A stretch of DNA of 64,000 bases from Pseudomonas sp. LBUM920 (GCF_003852315.1 NZ_CP027762.1:1593501-1657500), one strand, 5' to 3'. Shown: positions 51,802 to 61,223, numbered from the stretch's first letter. Notes: generated from the letters alone by a model not told the origin. Made by a program: numbers and translations.

Positions 51802-53241
51802 ATGTCGATACCACGTTTGAAGTCTTACCTATCCATAGTCGCCACGGTGCTGGTGCTGGGTCAGGCCGTGTCCGCGCAAGCGGCCGAACTGCCTGACTTC
51901 ACCCAACTGGTGGAGCAGGCCTCGCCTGCCGTGGTGAACATCAGTACCACGCAAAAACTGCCGGATCGTAAAGTCTCGAACCAGCAGATGCCCGACCTGG
52001 AAGGCCTGCCGCCAATGCTGCGCGAGTTCTTCGAGCGCGGCATGCCGCAACAGCGTTCCCCGCGTGGCGGCGGCGGTGGCCAGCGTGAGGCGCAGTCCCT
52101 GGGCTCGGGCTTCATCATCTCGCCTGACGGCTACATCCTCACCAACAACCACGTGATTGCCGACGCCGACGAGATTCTTGTGCGCCTGGCTGATCGCAGT
52201 GAATTGAAGGCCAAGCTGATCGGCACGGACCCGCGTTCCGACGTGGCCTTGCTGAAAATCGACGGCAAAGATTTGCCGGTACTGAAACTGGGTAAATCCC
52301 AGGACCTGAAAGCCGGTCAGTGGGTAGTAGCGATCGGTTCACCGTTCGGCTTTGACCATACCGTCACCCAAGGCATTGTCAGTGCGATTGGCCGCAGCCT
52401 GCCAAATGAAAACTACGTGCCATTCATCCAGACCGACGTGCCGATCAACCCGGGTAACTCCGGCGGTCCGCTGTTCAACCTGGCGGGCGAAGTGGTCGGG
52501 ATCAACTCGCAGATTTATACCCGCTCCGGTGGCTTCATGGGGGTGTCCTTCGCCATTCCGATTGACGTGGCCATGGACGTTTCCAACCAGCTCAAAAGCG
52601 GTGGCAAGGTCAGCCGTGGCTGGTTGGGCGTAGTGATCCAGGAAGTGAACAAAGACCTGGCCGAGTCTTTCGGTCTCGATAAGCCGGCCGGTGCCCTGGT
52701 CGCCCAGATCCAGGACGACGGCCCGGCTGCCAAAGGTGGCCTGCAAGTCGGTGACGTGATTCTGAGCATGAATGGCCAACCAATCATCATGTCGGCCGAC
52801 CTCCCACACCTGGTCGGTGCACTCAAGGCCGGCAGCAAAGCCAAGCTGGAAGTGATTCGTGACGGCAAACGCCAGAACGTTGAGCTGACCGTTGGTGCTA
52901 TCCCGGAAGAGGGCGCCACCCTTGACGCTCTGGGCAACGCCAAACCGGGTGCCGAGCGCAGCAGCAATCGCCTGGGCATTGCCGTGGCTGAGCTGACTGA
53001 TGAGCAGAAGAAAAGCTTCGACCTTAAAAGCGGCGTAGTGATCAAGGAAGTGCAGGACGGCCCTGCCTCTTTGATTGGCCTGCAACCAGGTGACGTGATC
53101 ACTCACCTGAACAATCAGGCCATCGACTCCACCAAGCAGTTCACCGACATCGCCAAGGCGCTGCCGAAGAACCGTTCGGTGTCGATGCGTGTCTTGCGTC
53201 AAGGGCGTGCGAGTTTCATCACCTTCAAACTGGCCGAGTAA
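51802..53241 (+). CDS. mucD: Periplasmic serine protease MucD (DegP/HtrA type)
   Basis: 479-aa protease and chaperone that removes misfolded envelope proteins and dampens AlgU activation. The signal peptide ends at about residue 29 (VSAQAAELP). The trypsin-like domain has the triad His117 (NNHVIADAD), Asp147 (SDVALLKID) and Ser220 (NPGNSGGPLFN). Two PDZ domains follow (about 275-370 and 395-475), with SRGWLGVVIQEVNKDLA and SNRLGIAVAELTDEQKK. It is separated from mucB by 234 bp with no mucC, so it may have an extra promoter. Confidence 0.97.
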   Translation: MSIPRLKSYLSIVATVLVLGQAVSAQAAELPDFTQLVEQASPAVVNISTTQKLPDRKVSNQQMPDLEGLPPMLREFFERGMPQQRSPRGGGGGQREAQSLGSGFIISPDGYILTNNHVIADADEILVRLADRSELKAKLIGTDPRSDVALLKIDGKDLPVLKLGKSQDLKAGQWVVAIGSPFGFDHTVTQGIVSAIGRSLPNENYVPFIQTDVPINPGNSGGPLFNLAGEVVGINSQIYTRSGGFMGVSFAIPIDVAMDVSNQLKSGGKVSRGWLGVVIQEVNKDLAESFGLDKPAGALVAQIQDDGPAAKGGLQVGDVILSMNGQPIIMSADLPHLVGALKAGSKAKLEVIRDGKRQNVELTVGAIPEEGATLDALGNAKPGAERSSNRLGIAVAELTDEQKKSFDLKSGVVIKEVQDGPASLIGLQPGDVITHLNNQAIDSTKQFTDIAKALPKNRSVSMRVLRQGRASFITFKLAE

Positions 53242-53254
53242 CTTCCAGGCCAAT

Positions 53255-53283
53255 AAAAAGCCCCGCGAAAGCGGGGCTTTTTT
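53255..53283. terminator. Intrinsic terminator after mucD
   Basis: AAAAGCCCCGC, loop GAAA, GCGGGGCTTTT and further T residues. It is bidirectional and serves the convergent mucD and bepA genes. Confidence 0.93.
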
Positions 53284-53296
53284 GTGGGCGACGTAT

Positions 53297-54730
53297 TTAG
53301 CTCATCATCCCTTTTACCAAGCGTTCCTGCTCGATCAGATCACGCTGGCGCGCGTCGATACGAGACGACAGCGGGAAGTTGTTGCCAGCCCGGCGTTTGG
53401 CAAAATCCAGTTGCTGAATGGCCTGCTGGAAGTCGCCCACCAATGCAAAGTACTCGGCGCGGGCTTGATGCAAGCCAATGATATTGCCGGACAGTCCGCG
53501 TGTCTCGGCGACCTGGTACCAGACGTCGGGGTCGTCGGGACGAGATTTGAGCAGCGCATCCAACGCTTTCTCCGCATCGGCGGTTCGGTTCTGCTTAAGC
53601 AGCAAGTCCACGCGCACCTGGTTGAGTGGGTAGTTGCCGGGGTATTGGGTCAGCATCCGATCAGTGCGTTGCTGAGCATCCGGCAAGCGGTTGTTGGTGA
53701 TGTCCAGCTCGATTTGCGCCAGGTTGTACGTGATGTCGTTGGGCGCCTTGGCCAGTAGCGGTGCCAGGGTTTCGCGCGCTTCCTTGAGTTGAGTGCCCTT
53801 GATCTGGGCGATGGCCAGGCCATAGCGCGCCACATCGTTCTTCGGGTTCTCGTCCAACTGCGCCTGGAAGCGTTTGGCCGCAAGACCGGGCGTGTCCTCG
53901 TATTGCAACTGCACGCGCGCGCGAATCAGTTGATAGCGCAGACTGTCTTCCGTGCCGCCGGGTTTGGCTTGCTCGGCGCGGTTACGAGTGTCGGCGATCC
54001 GTGATTCGGTAACCGGGTGAGTCAGCAGGAACTCCGGTGGCTTGGCGTCGAAGCGATATTGACGCATCAGTCGTTCGAACATGGTCGGCATGGAGCGCGG
54101 GTCGTAACCAGCTTTTTCCAGGTTAAGAATGCCGATACGGTCGGCCTCCTGTTCGTTCTGACGGGAGAACCGGCGTTGCTCCTGGATGGCTGCCGCCTGG
54201 CTGCCGGCAATCGCGGCAATACCGGCATCACCCGCACCCGCTGCCGCAGCGATGATGCCGCCGAGCAAAGCGGCCATCATCGGGATCTGCATGCGTGACT
54301 GCGCTTCCACGCCGCGGGCAAAGTGGCGCTGGGACAAGTGAGCCAATTCGTGGGCGAGTACCGAAGCATATTCGCCTTCGGTTTGCGCGTTGAGGAACAA
54401 ACCGCCGTTGACCCCGACGATCCCGCCGGGGGCGGCGAAGGCGTTGAGCTGTGGGCTGTTGATCAGGATGAACTCCAGGCGCCGGTCATTGACCTGGCTG
54501 GTCTCCACCAGCTTGTACACGCTGGTTTCGACGTAATCCTTGAGTTGTGGGTCATTGAGTTGCGAGACCTGGCCGCGCAGGTAAGCAAGCCAAGCACGGC
54601 CCAGCTGGTATTCCTGTTGTGGCGAGACAATGGCAGAACTGGCGTCGCCAAGTGACGGCAGGTCGTCAGCGAAGCCCGGAGAGGCCAGCAGGCAGGCCAG
54701 CGTCAGCAGGGTAGGGCGCAAAAAAGTCAT
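53297..54730 (-). CDS. bepA: Beta-barrel assembly-enhancing protease BepA-like (M48)
   Basis: 477-aa periplasmic M48 metalloprotease with C-terminal TPR repeats. The signal peptide ends near residue 21 (SPGFADD). The zinc motif HELAH is near residue 130 in VLAHELAHLSQRHFARG. Distal conserved segments are NEQEADRIGILNLEKAGYDP and HPVTESRIADTRNRA. The TPR part covers about 300-477. E. coli BepA promotes LptD assembly and degrades stalled outer-membrane proteins; its position next to mucD fits an envelope-quality role. Confidence 0.93.
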   Translation of the reverse strand: MTFLRPTLLTLACLLASPGFADDLPSLGDASSAIVSPQQEYQLGRAWLAYLRGQVSQLNDPQLKDYVETSVYKLVETSQVNDRRLEFILINSPQLNAFAAPGGIVGVNGGLFLNAQTEGEYASVLAHELAHLSQRHFARGVEAQSRMQIPMMAALLGGIIAAAAGAGDAGIAAIAGSQAAAIQEQRRFSRQNEQEADRIGILNLEKAGYDPRSMPTMFERLMRQYRFDAKPPEFLLTHPVTESRIADTRNRAEQAKPGGTEDSLRYQLIRARVQLQYEDTPGLAAKRFQAQLDENPKNDVARYGLAIAQIKGTQLKEARETLAPLLAKAPNDITYNLAQIELDITNNRLPDAQQRTDRMLTQYPGNYPLNQVRVDLLLKQNRTADAEKALDALLKSRPDDPDVWYQVAETRGLSGNIIGLHQARAEYFALVGDFQQAIQQLDFAKRRAGNNFPLSSRIDARQRDLIEQERLVKGMMS

Positions 54731-54825
54731 GCACAGAGCCTTTCGACAAAGAGCTTACTGTAGCCGGACACTGAGCTTCGGACCAGATATTCTAAGCACC
54801 CCAAACGCGTGCCCGGAGTAAAACC

Positions 54826-55065
54826 ATGACCGACGCTGTAGCCTTTGATGCCGAACTCGATGCCAGCGGCCTCAATTGCCCGTTGCCGTTGCTTAAGGCC
54901 AAGCTGGAACTCAATCGATTGGCCAGCGGTGCGGTGCTCAAGGTGATCGCCACGGACGCAGGCTCCCAGCGTGATTTCCGCACGTTTGCCAAGTTGGCTG
55001 GCCACACCCTGTTGCATGAAGAAGACGCCGCCGGTGTATACCGCTATTGGTTGCGCAAGGCCTGA
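54826..55065 (+). CDS. TusA family sulfur-carrier protein
   Basis: 79-aa protein with the TusA/SirA signature GLNCPLPLLKAKLELN, in which the Cys-Pro carries persulfide sulfur. The strand-helix pattern continues with GAVLKVIATDAGSQRDFRTF. Acidic start MTDAVAFDAEL. It is divergent from bepA and 31 bp upstream of a PerM-type gene, a pairing seen in Pseudomonas. Whether it is the tRNA-thiolation TusA or a paralogue is not clear. Confidence 0.9.
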   Translation: MTDAVAFDAELDASGLNCPLPLLKAKLELNRLASGAVLKVIATDAGSQRDFRTFAKLAGHTLLHEEDAAGVYRYWLRKA

Positions 55066-55096
55066 ACCGTTCGCCCCTACCGCCCGAGGTTGATTG

Positions 55097-56167
55097 ATGT
55101 TCAAAGTGTTACGAGACTGGATTCAGCGCTACTTCTCCGATGAGGAAGCCGTGGTGCTGGCGGTCCTGCTGTTCCTGGCTTTTACCGCCGTACTCACCTT
55201 GGGCGGCATGTTGGCACCGGTGCTGGCGGGGATGGTGTTGGCGTACCTGATGCAAGGCCTGGTCACCACGCTGGAGCGTATGCGTTTGCCGGGCGGGGTC
55301 GCGGTAGGGTTGGTGTTTGCGTTGTTCATGGGGTTGTTGGTGGTGTTCATCGTGGTGGTGCTGCCGTTACTGTGGCATCAGCTGATTACGTTATTCAACG
55401 AGTTGCCGGGCATGCTCGCCAAGTGGCAATCGCTGTTGCTGCTGTTGCCTGAACGCTATCCGCACCTGGTGTCTGACGAGCAGGTGCTGCAGGCCATCGA
55501 AGTGGCGCGCGGCGAGATCGGAAAGTTCGGGCAATGGGCGCTGACCTTTTCCCTGTCCAGTCTGCCGTTGCTGGTCAACATCATGATCTACCTGGTGTTG
55601 GTGCCAATCCTGGTGTTCTTCTTTCTCAAGGACCGCGCGATGATTGGCCGCTGGGTAAGTGGTTACTTGCCACGTGAGCGAGCGCTGATTACCCGAGTGG
55701 CGGAGGAAATGAACCGGCAGATTGCCAACTACATCCGCGGCAAGGTCATTGAGATCGTCATCTGCGGGGGCGTCACCTACATCGCTTTCGTCGCGCTCGG
55801 CCTGAACTACGCGGCATTGCTGGCGTTGCTGGTGGGGGTGTCGGTGGTGGTGCCCTACGTCGGCGCGGTGGTGGTAACGGTGCCGGTGATGTTGATCGCG
55901 CTGTTCCAGTGGGGCTGGAGTGATCAGTTCATCTACCTGATGGCGGTGTACGGCATTATCCAGACCCTGGACGGAAACGTACTGGTGCCGCTGTTGTTCT
56001 CGGAGGCCGTCAATCTGCACCCGGTGGCGATCATCTGTGCGGTGTTGTTGTTTGGCGGGCTGTGGGGGTTTTGGGGCGTGTTCTTTGCGATTCCCCTGGC
56101 GACACTGTTCAAGGCCGTACTGGATGCGTGGCCGCGGCAAGAACCGGTGGTGGCGCCTTTGTTGTAA
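55097..56167 (+). CDS. AI-2E (PerM) family transporter
   Basis: 356-aa inner-membrane protein of the AI-2E/PerM family with about eight helices. The ATG at 55097 is used with GAGG 7 nt upstream; a TTG one codon earlier is possible. Typical features are the polar segment between helices (LKDRAMIGRWVSGYLPRER in part), NRQIANYIRGKVIEIVICGG and the late motif DGNVLVPLLFSEAVNLHPVAI (shortened). Members export small metabolites or Na+; substrate unknown. Confidence 0.92.
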   Translation: MFKVLRDWIQRYFSDEEAVVLAVLLFLAFTAVLTLGGMLAPVLAGMVLAYLMQGLVTTLERMRLPGGVAVGLVFALFMGLLVVFIVVVLPLLWHQLITLFNELPGMLAKWQSLLLLLPERYPHLVSDEQVLQAIEVARGEIGKFGQWALTFSLSSLPLLVNIMIYLVLVPILVFFFLKDRAMIGRWVSGYLPRERALITRVAEEMNRQIANYIRGKVIEIVICGGVTYIAFVALGLNYAALLALLVGVSVVVPYVGAVVVTVPVMLIALFQWGWSDQFIYLMAVYGIIQTLDGNVLVPLLFSEAVNLHPVAIICAVLLFGGLWGFWGVFFAIPLATLFKAVLDAWPRQEPVVAPLL

Positions 56168-56203
56168 TGATGGGGGCGAACACCCGGTGTTCGCCCCAAC
56201 CAT

Positions 56204-56677
56204 TCAAGCCTTGCTCAGCGCCTGCGCCGCCGCCAAGACAGCGTCCACATGCCCTGGCACTTTCACGCCACGCCATTCCTGACGCAGCACGCCGTCCTTG
56301 TCGATCAAGAAGGTGCTGCGATCAACGCCCAGGTATTCCTTGCCGTAAAGCTTCTTCAGTTTGATCACATCAAACAGCTGGCAAACCGCTTCGTCCTTGT
56401 CGCTGATCAGCTCGAAGGGGAATTCCTGCTTGGCCTTGAAGTTTTCGTGGGACTTCACGCTATCGCGCGACACGCCAAACACCTCGGTGTTGGCGGTTTT
56501 GAACGCTGCGTACTGGTCCCGAAAGCCCTGGCCTTCGGTGGTGCAGCCCGGCGTGCTGTCTTTCGGATAGAAGTAGATCACCACTTGCTTGCCCTTGAGG
56601 GCTGCGAGGCTGAAGGTCTGGCCGCTGGTGGCCTGGGCTTCGAAATCGGCCACGGGTTTATCGATGACTACCGGCAT
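56204..56677 (-). CDS. bcp: Thiol peroxidase Bcp (PrxQ type)
   Basis: 157-aa peroxiredoxin that reduces peroxides with thioredoxin-type donors. The peroxidatic Cys45 lies in STPGCTTEGQGFRD. The resolving Cys found five residues later in E. coli Bcp is Gln here; the only other Cys is Cys98 in DEAVCQLF, so the enzyme is either 1-Cys or uses the distal Cys. The ATG at 56677 fits the family; 13 upstream codons overlap gcvR. It is directly downstream of gcvR (14 bp). Confidence 0.95.
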   Translation of the reverse strand: MPVVIDKPVADFEAQATSGQTFSLAALKGKQVVIYFYPKDSTPGCTTEGQGFRDQYAAFKTANTEVFGVSRDSVKSHENFKAKQEFPFELISDKDEAVCQLFDVIKLKKLYGKEYLGVDRSTFLIDKDGVLRQEWRGVKVPGHVDAVLAAAQALSKA

Positions 56678-56691
56678 GGATAGAGACTTCC

Positions 56692-57252
56692 TTACATTGG
56701 GTTCTGTGGGCGCCATGGCTCGATCAAGGCGTCGAGGTTAAGGGCATCGGCGAAATCCAGGAACTGGTCACGCAACCAACTGATCTGCACGCCCGCCGGC
56801 AAGGTCACGGTAAACGTGGCGTTGAGCATGGTGCCGCCGGTCTGTGGCGCTTGGTAGGTGTCGCAGGTCAGGTTCTCGAGCTCGACGTTGTGGTCGATAA
56901 AGAACTGGCACAGCTCATTGACGATGTCCGAACGGTAAGCCGAGCTGACGTATGCCACGTAAGGCAGGGCCTGCGGGCGGTTTTCCAGTGCAGCGCTGCG
57001 CACTACGTTGACGGTGAAATCATGCTTCTTGGCCAGGCCCGGCAGGCCGGTTTCCAGGCGGGCCAAGGCGTCCCAGGTGCCGGAAATCTGCAGCACCAGC
57101 GCGCTGCACTCGCCATGGCGCGTGAGGCGCGAGGTTACGACGGCGCAGCGGTTTTCATGGCTGGCGCGGCACAGGACGTTGGTCAGCTCCATGGGGTTGG
57201 CGCCGAGGGCACTGATAACAAGGAATTGTTCGCGAACTGTGGGGGTGGACAT
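56692..57252 (-). CDS. gcvR: GcvR-type ACT-domain regulator
   Basis: 186-aa protein with two ACT domains (QFLVISALGANPMELTNVLC near the start and YVAYVSSAYRSDIVNELCQFF in the middle, shortened). E. coli GcvR binds glycine and opposes GcvA in control of glycine cleavage. It is divergent from dapA and in tandem with bcp, an order widely kept in gamma-proteobacteria. Confidence 0.9.
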   Translation of the reverse strand: MSTPTVREQFLVISALGANPMELTNVLCRASHENRCAVVTSRLTRHGECSALVLQISGTWDALARLETGLPGLAKKHDFTVNVVRSAALENRPQALPYVAYVSSAYRSDIVNELCQFFIDHNVELENLTCDTYQAPQTGGTMLNATFTVTLPAGVQISWLRDQFLDFADALNLDALIEPWRPQNPM

Positions 57253-57525
57253 GCAGCCTTCCTAAAACGATGAGCGGTCGATACGGTCAGGGCTGTATCG
57301 ATCAAAGGATGAAGGGTAGCGAAAACCGCCGCCAAGGGATAGGAGGTGGCGTTTTCATTGCGTGATCGGTCTGATTTCAGCGTGCTTCAAGGCACGCTTT
57401 GACCCAATGATGGCATTGCCCATCGTTTAGTTGCCCCAGAACGCATCCTCAGGCGGTACTTCGCTTGTACAAGCATCTTGGCGCCAGTACCATTACGGCT
57501 CTCTTTTTCCGGCAGGAGCGGTTGC

Positions 57526-58404
57526 ATGATTGCGGGCAGTATGGTGGCACTGGTCACACCCATGGATGCACAAGGTCATCTCGACTGGGATAGCCTGGGC
57601 AAACTGGTGGACTTCCACCTGCAAGAGGGCACCAACGCCATTGTGGCGGTCGGCACCACAGGTGAGTCGGCCACACTGGATGTGGAAGAACACATCCAGG
57701 TGATCGAATTCGTGGTCAAGCGCGTTGCGGGCCGTATCGCCGTGATCGCCGGTACGGGCGCCAACTCGACGCGTGAAGCGATCGAGCTGACCAAAAACGC
57801 CAAGAAAGCCGGCGCCGATGCCTGCCTGCTGGTGACCCCGTACTACAACAAGCCGACCCAGGAAGGCCTGTACCAGCACTTTCGCACCATTGCCGAAGCC
57901 GTTGATATCCCGCAGATCCTCTACAACGTACCCGGCCGCACTGCCTGCGACATGAAGGCCGAGACCGTGATTCGCCTGTCCACCGTGCCGAACATCATTG
58001 GTATCAAAGAAGCCACCGGTGACCTGCAGCGCGCCAAGGACATTCTGGCCGGCGTGAGCAGCGACTTCCTGGTGTATTCCGGTGACGACGCCACGGCTGT
58101 CGAGCTGATCCTGCTGGGTGGCAAGGGCAACATCTCGGTGACCGCCAACGTCGCCCCGCGCGCCATGAGCGAACTGTGCGCCGCCGCCATCGCCGGTGAT
58201 GCCGTGACCGCCCGCGCGATCCACGAGAAGCTGATGCCGCTCAACAAGACACTGTTTATTGAATCCAACCCTATTCCCGTGAAATGGGCGCTGTTTGAGA
58301 TGGGCTTGATGCCGGACGGTATCCGTCTGCCGCTCACCCGGCTCAGCGAAGCCTGTCACGAACCGCTGCGACAGGCCCTGCGCCAGTCCGGCGTCCTGGT
58401 TTAA
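57526..58404 (+). CDS. dapA: 4-Hydroxy-tetrahydrodipicolinate synthase DapA
   Basis: 292-aa TIM-barrel enzyme that condenses pyruvate with aspartate semialdehyde for lysine and peptidoglycan synthesis. The Schiff-base Lys161 is in GIKEATGDL; the Tyr of the triad is in ILYNVPGRTACD, and GTTGES binds pyruvate. The start at 57526 (AGGAG upstream) is better than an extension of 16 codons. It forms an operon with bamC 17 bp downstream. Confidence 0.97.
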   Translation: MIAGSMVALVTPMDAQGHLDWDSLGKLVDFHLQEGTNAIVAVGTTGESATLDVEEHIQVIEFVVKRVAGRIAVIAGTGANSTREAIELTKNAKKAGADACLLVTPYYNKPTQEGLYQHFRTIAEAVDIPQILYNVPGRTACDMKAETVIRLSTVPNIIGIKEATGDLQRAKDILAGVSSDFLVYSGDDATAVELILLGGKGNISVTANVAPRAMSELCAAAIAGDAVTARAIHEKLMPLNKTLFIESNPIPVKWALFEMGLMPDGIRLPLTRLSEACHEPLRQALRQSGVLV

Positions 58405-58421
58405 TTGAGGAAGCACTACGC

Positions 58422-59537
58422 ATGAAGCGATTGGCCGGACTTTCCGCACTTGCCTTGATTATCTCCAGCACCAGTGGCTGCGGTTGGATTTGGGGCCCGG
58501 ATGGTTACTTCCGTGACCGCGGCAGCGATTACCTGGAAGCACAAGCAACCAAACCGATGCAACTGCCGCCGGACGTCAACGTCGCCAAGCGCCTTGACCC
58601 GTTGCTGCCTATTCCGCGCAACGTTGCCGACGACACCACCAAGGGTGAATACGTGGTGCCACGTCCACAGCCGATCTCGGCCGTGGCTGATGCCAGCGAC
58701 TACAGCCTGCAGAAGAGCGGCGACAACCGCTGGATTATCGCCCAGCGCCCACCTGCCGAAGTCTGGCCAGTGGCGGTGCAGTTTTTCCAGGACAACGGTT
58801 TTCGCATTGACCAGCAACGCCCGCAGACCGGTGAATTCACCACTGCCTGGCAGCGCAGCAGCGAACTGTCCGCCAACATGGCCCAGCGCCTGCAGGCCGG
58901 CGGTGTAGCCGCTGACAGCGAAGCCCGTGTGCGTGTGCGCATCGAGCCGGGCGTGCAGCGCAATACCAGTGAAGTCTACGTGGTCAGCGCCGAGCGTCCC
59001 GTCGGCAGCACCGCCGCTGTCGATTTCACCCCGCGTTCGGTCAACATGGGCGTGGACGCCGCGCTGGTCGACGAGATGCTGGCCAGCATGAGCCGTATCT
59101 CCGAGAAGGGCGGTTCGGTGTCGCTTCTCGCTGCGCGTGATTACGACACGCCGAACCGCGTCAGCCTCACCGAGGACGGCAGCGGTAACGTGGTACTGAA
59201 CCTGGGTGAAGACCTCGACCGTGCCTGGGCCAGTGTTGGCCGCGCGTTGGAGAAAGGCCCATGGCGCGTTGAAGACATCAACCGCAGCCTGGGTCTGTAC
59301 TACATCAACGTGGCTGAAAAAGCCGAGAAGAAAGACGACGAGCCAGGTTTCTTCGGCAAACTGTTCGGCAGCAAGCCGACCAAGGAAGAGGTCGAAACCC
59401 GCGCCGAGCGCTACCAGATTCGTTTGAGCAAAGTGGGCGAAAGCGTGCAAGTCACCGTCGAGAAAAACATCAACACCGTTGCGCCAGCTGAAACAGCGCG
59501 CAAAGTGTTGGGCGTGATTCAGGACAACCTGGGCTGA
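58422..59537 (+). CDS. bamC: Outer-membrane assembly lipoprotein BamC
   Basis: 371-aa lipoprotein of the BAM complex that inserts outer-membrane proteins. The signal ends in the lipobox SGC (Cys near residue 24). An unstructured N-terminal stretch (FRDRGSDYLEAQATKPMQLP, interrupted here) contacts BamD. Two helix-grip domains follow (about 100-200 and 240-370). The dapA-bamC linkage is typical. Confidence 0.93.
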   Translation: MKRLAGLSALALIISSTSGCGWIWGPDGYFRDRGSDYLEAQATKPMQLPPDVNVAKRLDPLLPIPRNVADDTTKGEYVVPRPQPISAVADASDYSLQKSGDNRWIIAQRPPAEVWPVAVQFFQDNGFRIDQQRPQTGEFTTAWQRSSELSANMAQRLQAGGVAADSEARVRVRIEPGVQRNTSEVYVVSAERPVGSTAAVDFTPRSVNMGVDAALVDEMLASMSRISEKGGSVSLLAARDYDTPNRVSLTEDGSGNVVLNLGEDLDRAWASVGRALEKGPWRVEDINRSLGLYYINVAEKAEKKDDEPGFFGKLFGSKPTKEEVETRAERYQIRLSKVGESVQVTVEKNINTVAPAETARKVLGVIQDNLG

Positions 59538-59541
59538 TCCA

Positions 59542-60300
59542 ATGCGTTTTGCCGTTCTCGGCAGCGGTAGCCAAGGGAACGGCACGCTGGTCGCCCACGA
59601 CGACACGTACGTGCTGGTGGATTGTGGTTTCTCGTTAAAAGAAACCGAGCGGCGCCTGCTGCGCCTGGGGGTTCACCCCGCACAGCTGAGCGCGATTCTA
59701 GTGACCCACGAACATGCCGACCACGTGCATGGCGTGGGTTTGCTGTCTCGGCGCTACAATCTTCCGGTGTACCTGAGTCGCGGCACACAGCGCGGGATGC
59801 GCAAACCCATAGAACCTGCAGGTTTCCTGGCTGGCGGCGAGCAGCTGCAGATTGGTGCGTTGAGCATCGATGTGATTGCCGTTGCGCATGATGCCCAGGA
59901 GCCCACGCAGTATGTATTCAGCGACGGAGAGCGACGTTTTGGCGTGCTCACCGACCTGGGTTCCTACTGTTCCAAGGTGCTGGACGGATACCGCAACCTC
60001 GATGCATTGATGATCGAGTCCAACCACTGTCGAGACTTGCTGGCGCGCGGTCATTATCCGTACTTCCTCAAGCAACGGGTGGGCGGCGAGCTGGGACATT
60101 TGAATAACCACCAGGCGGCGTACCTGGTGTATGAGTTGGGCTGGCAAGACCTTCAGCACTTGGTCCTGGCCCACCTGAGCAGCAAGAACAACCTGCCGCA
60201 GCTGGCCCGGCAATGTTTTGTCGACACCCTCGGGTGCGACCCGGACTGGCTGCAACTGGCCGATCAAGATTCAGGGCTCGACTGGCGACACATCGCCTAG
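59542..60300 (+). CDS. MBL-fold metallohydrolase (YycJ/WalJ-like)
   Basis: 252-aa metallo-beta-lactamase-fold protein. The N-terminus is MRFAVLGSGSQGNGTLV, the metal motif is THEHADHVHG and the later metal ligand region is VLTDLGSYCSKV then MIESNHCRDLL. The style matches YycJ/WalJ-type enzymes, which have been described as exonuclease-like in Gram-positives; activity in Pseudomonas is unproven. It lies 4 bp after bamC and 27 bp before purC, in one operon. Confidence 0.9.
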   Translation: MRFAVLGSGSQGNGTLVAHDDTYVLVDCGFSLKETERRLLRLGVHPAQLSAILVTHEHADHVHGVGLLSRRYNLPVYLSRGTQRGMRKPIEPAGFLAGGEQLQIGALSIDVIAVAHDAQEPTQYVFSDGERRFGVLTDLGSYCSKVLDGYRNLDALMIESNHCRDLLARGHYPYFLKQRVGGELGHLNNHQAAYLVYELGWQDLQHLVLAHLSSKNNLPQLARQCFVDTLGCDPDWLQLADQDSGLDWRHIA

Positions 60301-60327
60301 CCCACCATTTAGCAAGCGGAGCCCATC

Positions 60328-61041
60328 ATGGAAAAACGTGAAGAACTCTACCGCGGCAAAGCCAAGTCGGTGTACAAGACCGACGACGCCAACCGCCTGA
60401 TCCTGCTGTTTCGCAACGACACCTCGGCGTTCGACGGCAAGCGCATCGAACAGCTCGACCGCAAAGGCATGGTGAACAACAAGTTCAACGCCTTCATCAT
60501 GCAGAAACTCGAAGCGGCGGGCGTCCCGACCCAATTCGACAAACTGCTGGGCGACAACGAGTGCCTGGTCAAGAAGCTCGACATGATCCCGGTTGAATGC
60601 GTTGTGCGTAACTACGCCGCCGGCAGCCTGGTCAAGCGTCTGGGCGTGGAAGAGGGCCTCAAGCTCAACCCTTACACGTTTGAGCTGTTCCTGAAGGACG
60701 ACGCCAAGGGCGACCCGTTCATCAACGAATCCCACGTCGTGGCATTCGGTTGGGGCACCGCTGAGCAACTGGCACGCATGAAGGAGTTGTCCCTCAAGGT
60801 CAACGAGGTGCTGAGCAAGCTGTTCGACGACGCTGGCCTGCTGCTGGTCGACTTCAAGCTGGAATTCGGCGTATTCCACGACGGCTCCATCGTCCTGGGC
60901 GATGAATTCAGCCCGGACGGCTGCCGCCTGTGGGACAAAGACACCAAGAAGAAGATGGACAAAGACCGCTTCCGCCAGGGCCTCGGTGACGTTATCGAAG
61001 CCTACGAAGAAGTCGCCAATCGTCTCGGCGTACCGCTTTAA
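60328..61041 (+). CDS. purC: SAICAR synthetase PurC
   Basis: 237-aa enzyme of purine synthesis that joins aspartate to CAIR with ATP. Motifs are YRGKAKSVYKTDD (nucleotide-binding start), IPVECVVRNYAAGSLVKRLG (shortened) and LVDFKLEFG with GDEFSPDGCRLWD at the active site. It is the last protein gene of the dapA operon; tRNA-Ser follows with its own promoter. Confidence 0.97.
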   Translation: MEKREELYRGKAKSVYKTDDANRLILLFRNDTSAFDGKRIEQLDRKGMVNNKFNAFIMQKLEAAGVPTQFDKLLGDNECLVKKLDMIPVECVVRNYAAGSLVKRLGVEEGLKLNPYTFELFLKDDAKGDPFINESHVVAFGWGTAEQLARMKELSLKVNEVLSKLFDDAGLLLVDFKLEFGVFHDGSIVLGDEFSPDGCRLWDKDTKKKMDKDRFRQGLGDVIEAYEEVANRLGVPL

Positions 61042-61086
61042 TCGACGCAAGCATCTGATAGCACGGAAAAAAATCGCATTTGGGGT

Positions 61087-61114
61087 TTGCTTCCGCGAAA
61101 CACACTGTTATGAT
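61087..61114 (+). promoter_or_regulatory. Sigma-70 promoter of tRNA-Ser
   Basis: TTGCTT, a 16-bp spacer and TATGAT end 10 bp before the tRNA. A GC-rich stretch (GCGCGCC) at the start site resembles a stringent discriminator. Confidence 0.65.
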
Positions 61115-61124
61115 GCGCGCCGTT

Positions 61125-61214
61125 GGAGAGATGCCAGAGTGGCCGAATGGGACGGATTCGAAATCCGTTGTACCTTCACCGGTACCTAGGGTTCGAATCC
61201 CTATCTCTCCGCCA
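61125..61214 (+). tRNA. tRNA-Ser (anticodon CGA)
   Basis: A 90-nt class II tRNA. GGAGAGA pairs with TCTCTCC, followed by discriminator G and encoded CCA. The anticodon loop ATTCGAAAT reads CGA. A long variable arm (TGTACCTTCACCGGTACC) and T-loop GGTTCGAATCC are present. Confidence 0.96.
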
Positions 61215-61223
61215 TTACATAGA

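Noticed and set aside
51602..51820. 72-aa frame between mucB and mucD as a possible mucC
   Set aside because: It has no membrane segments or resemblance to MucC and runs into the start of mucD.
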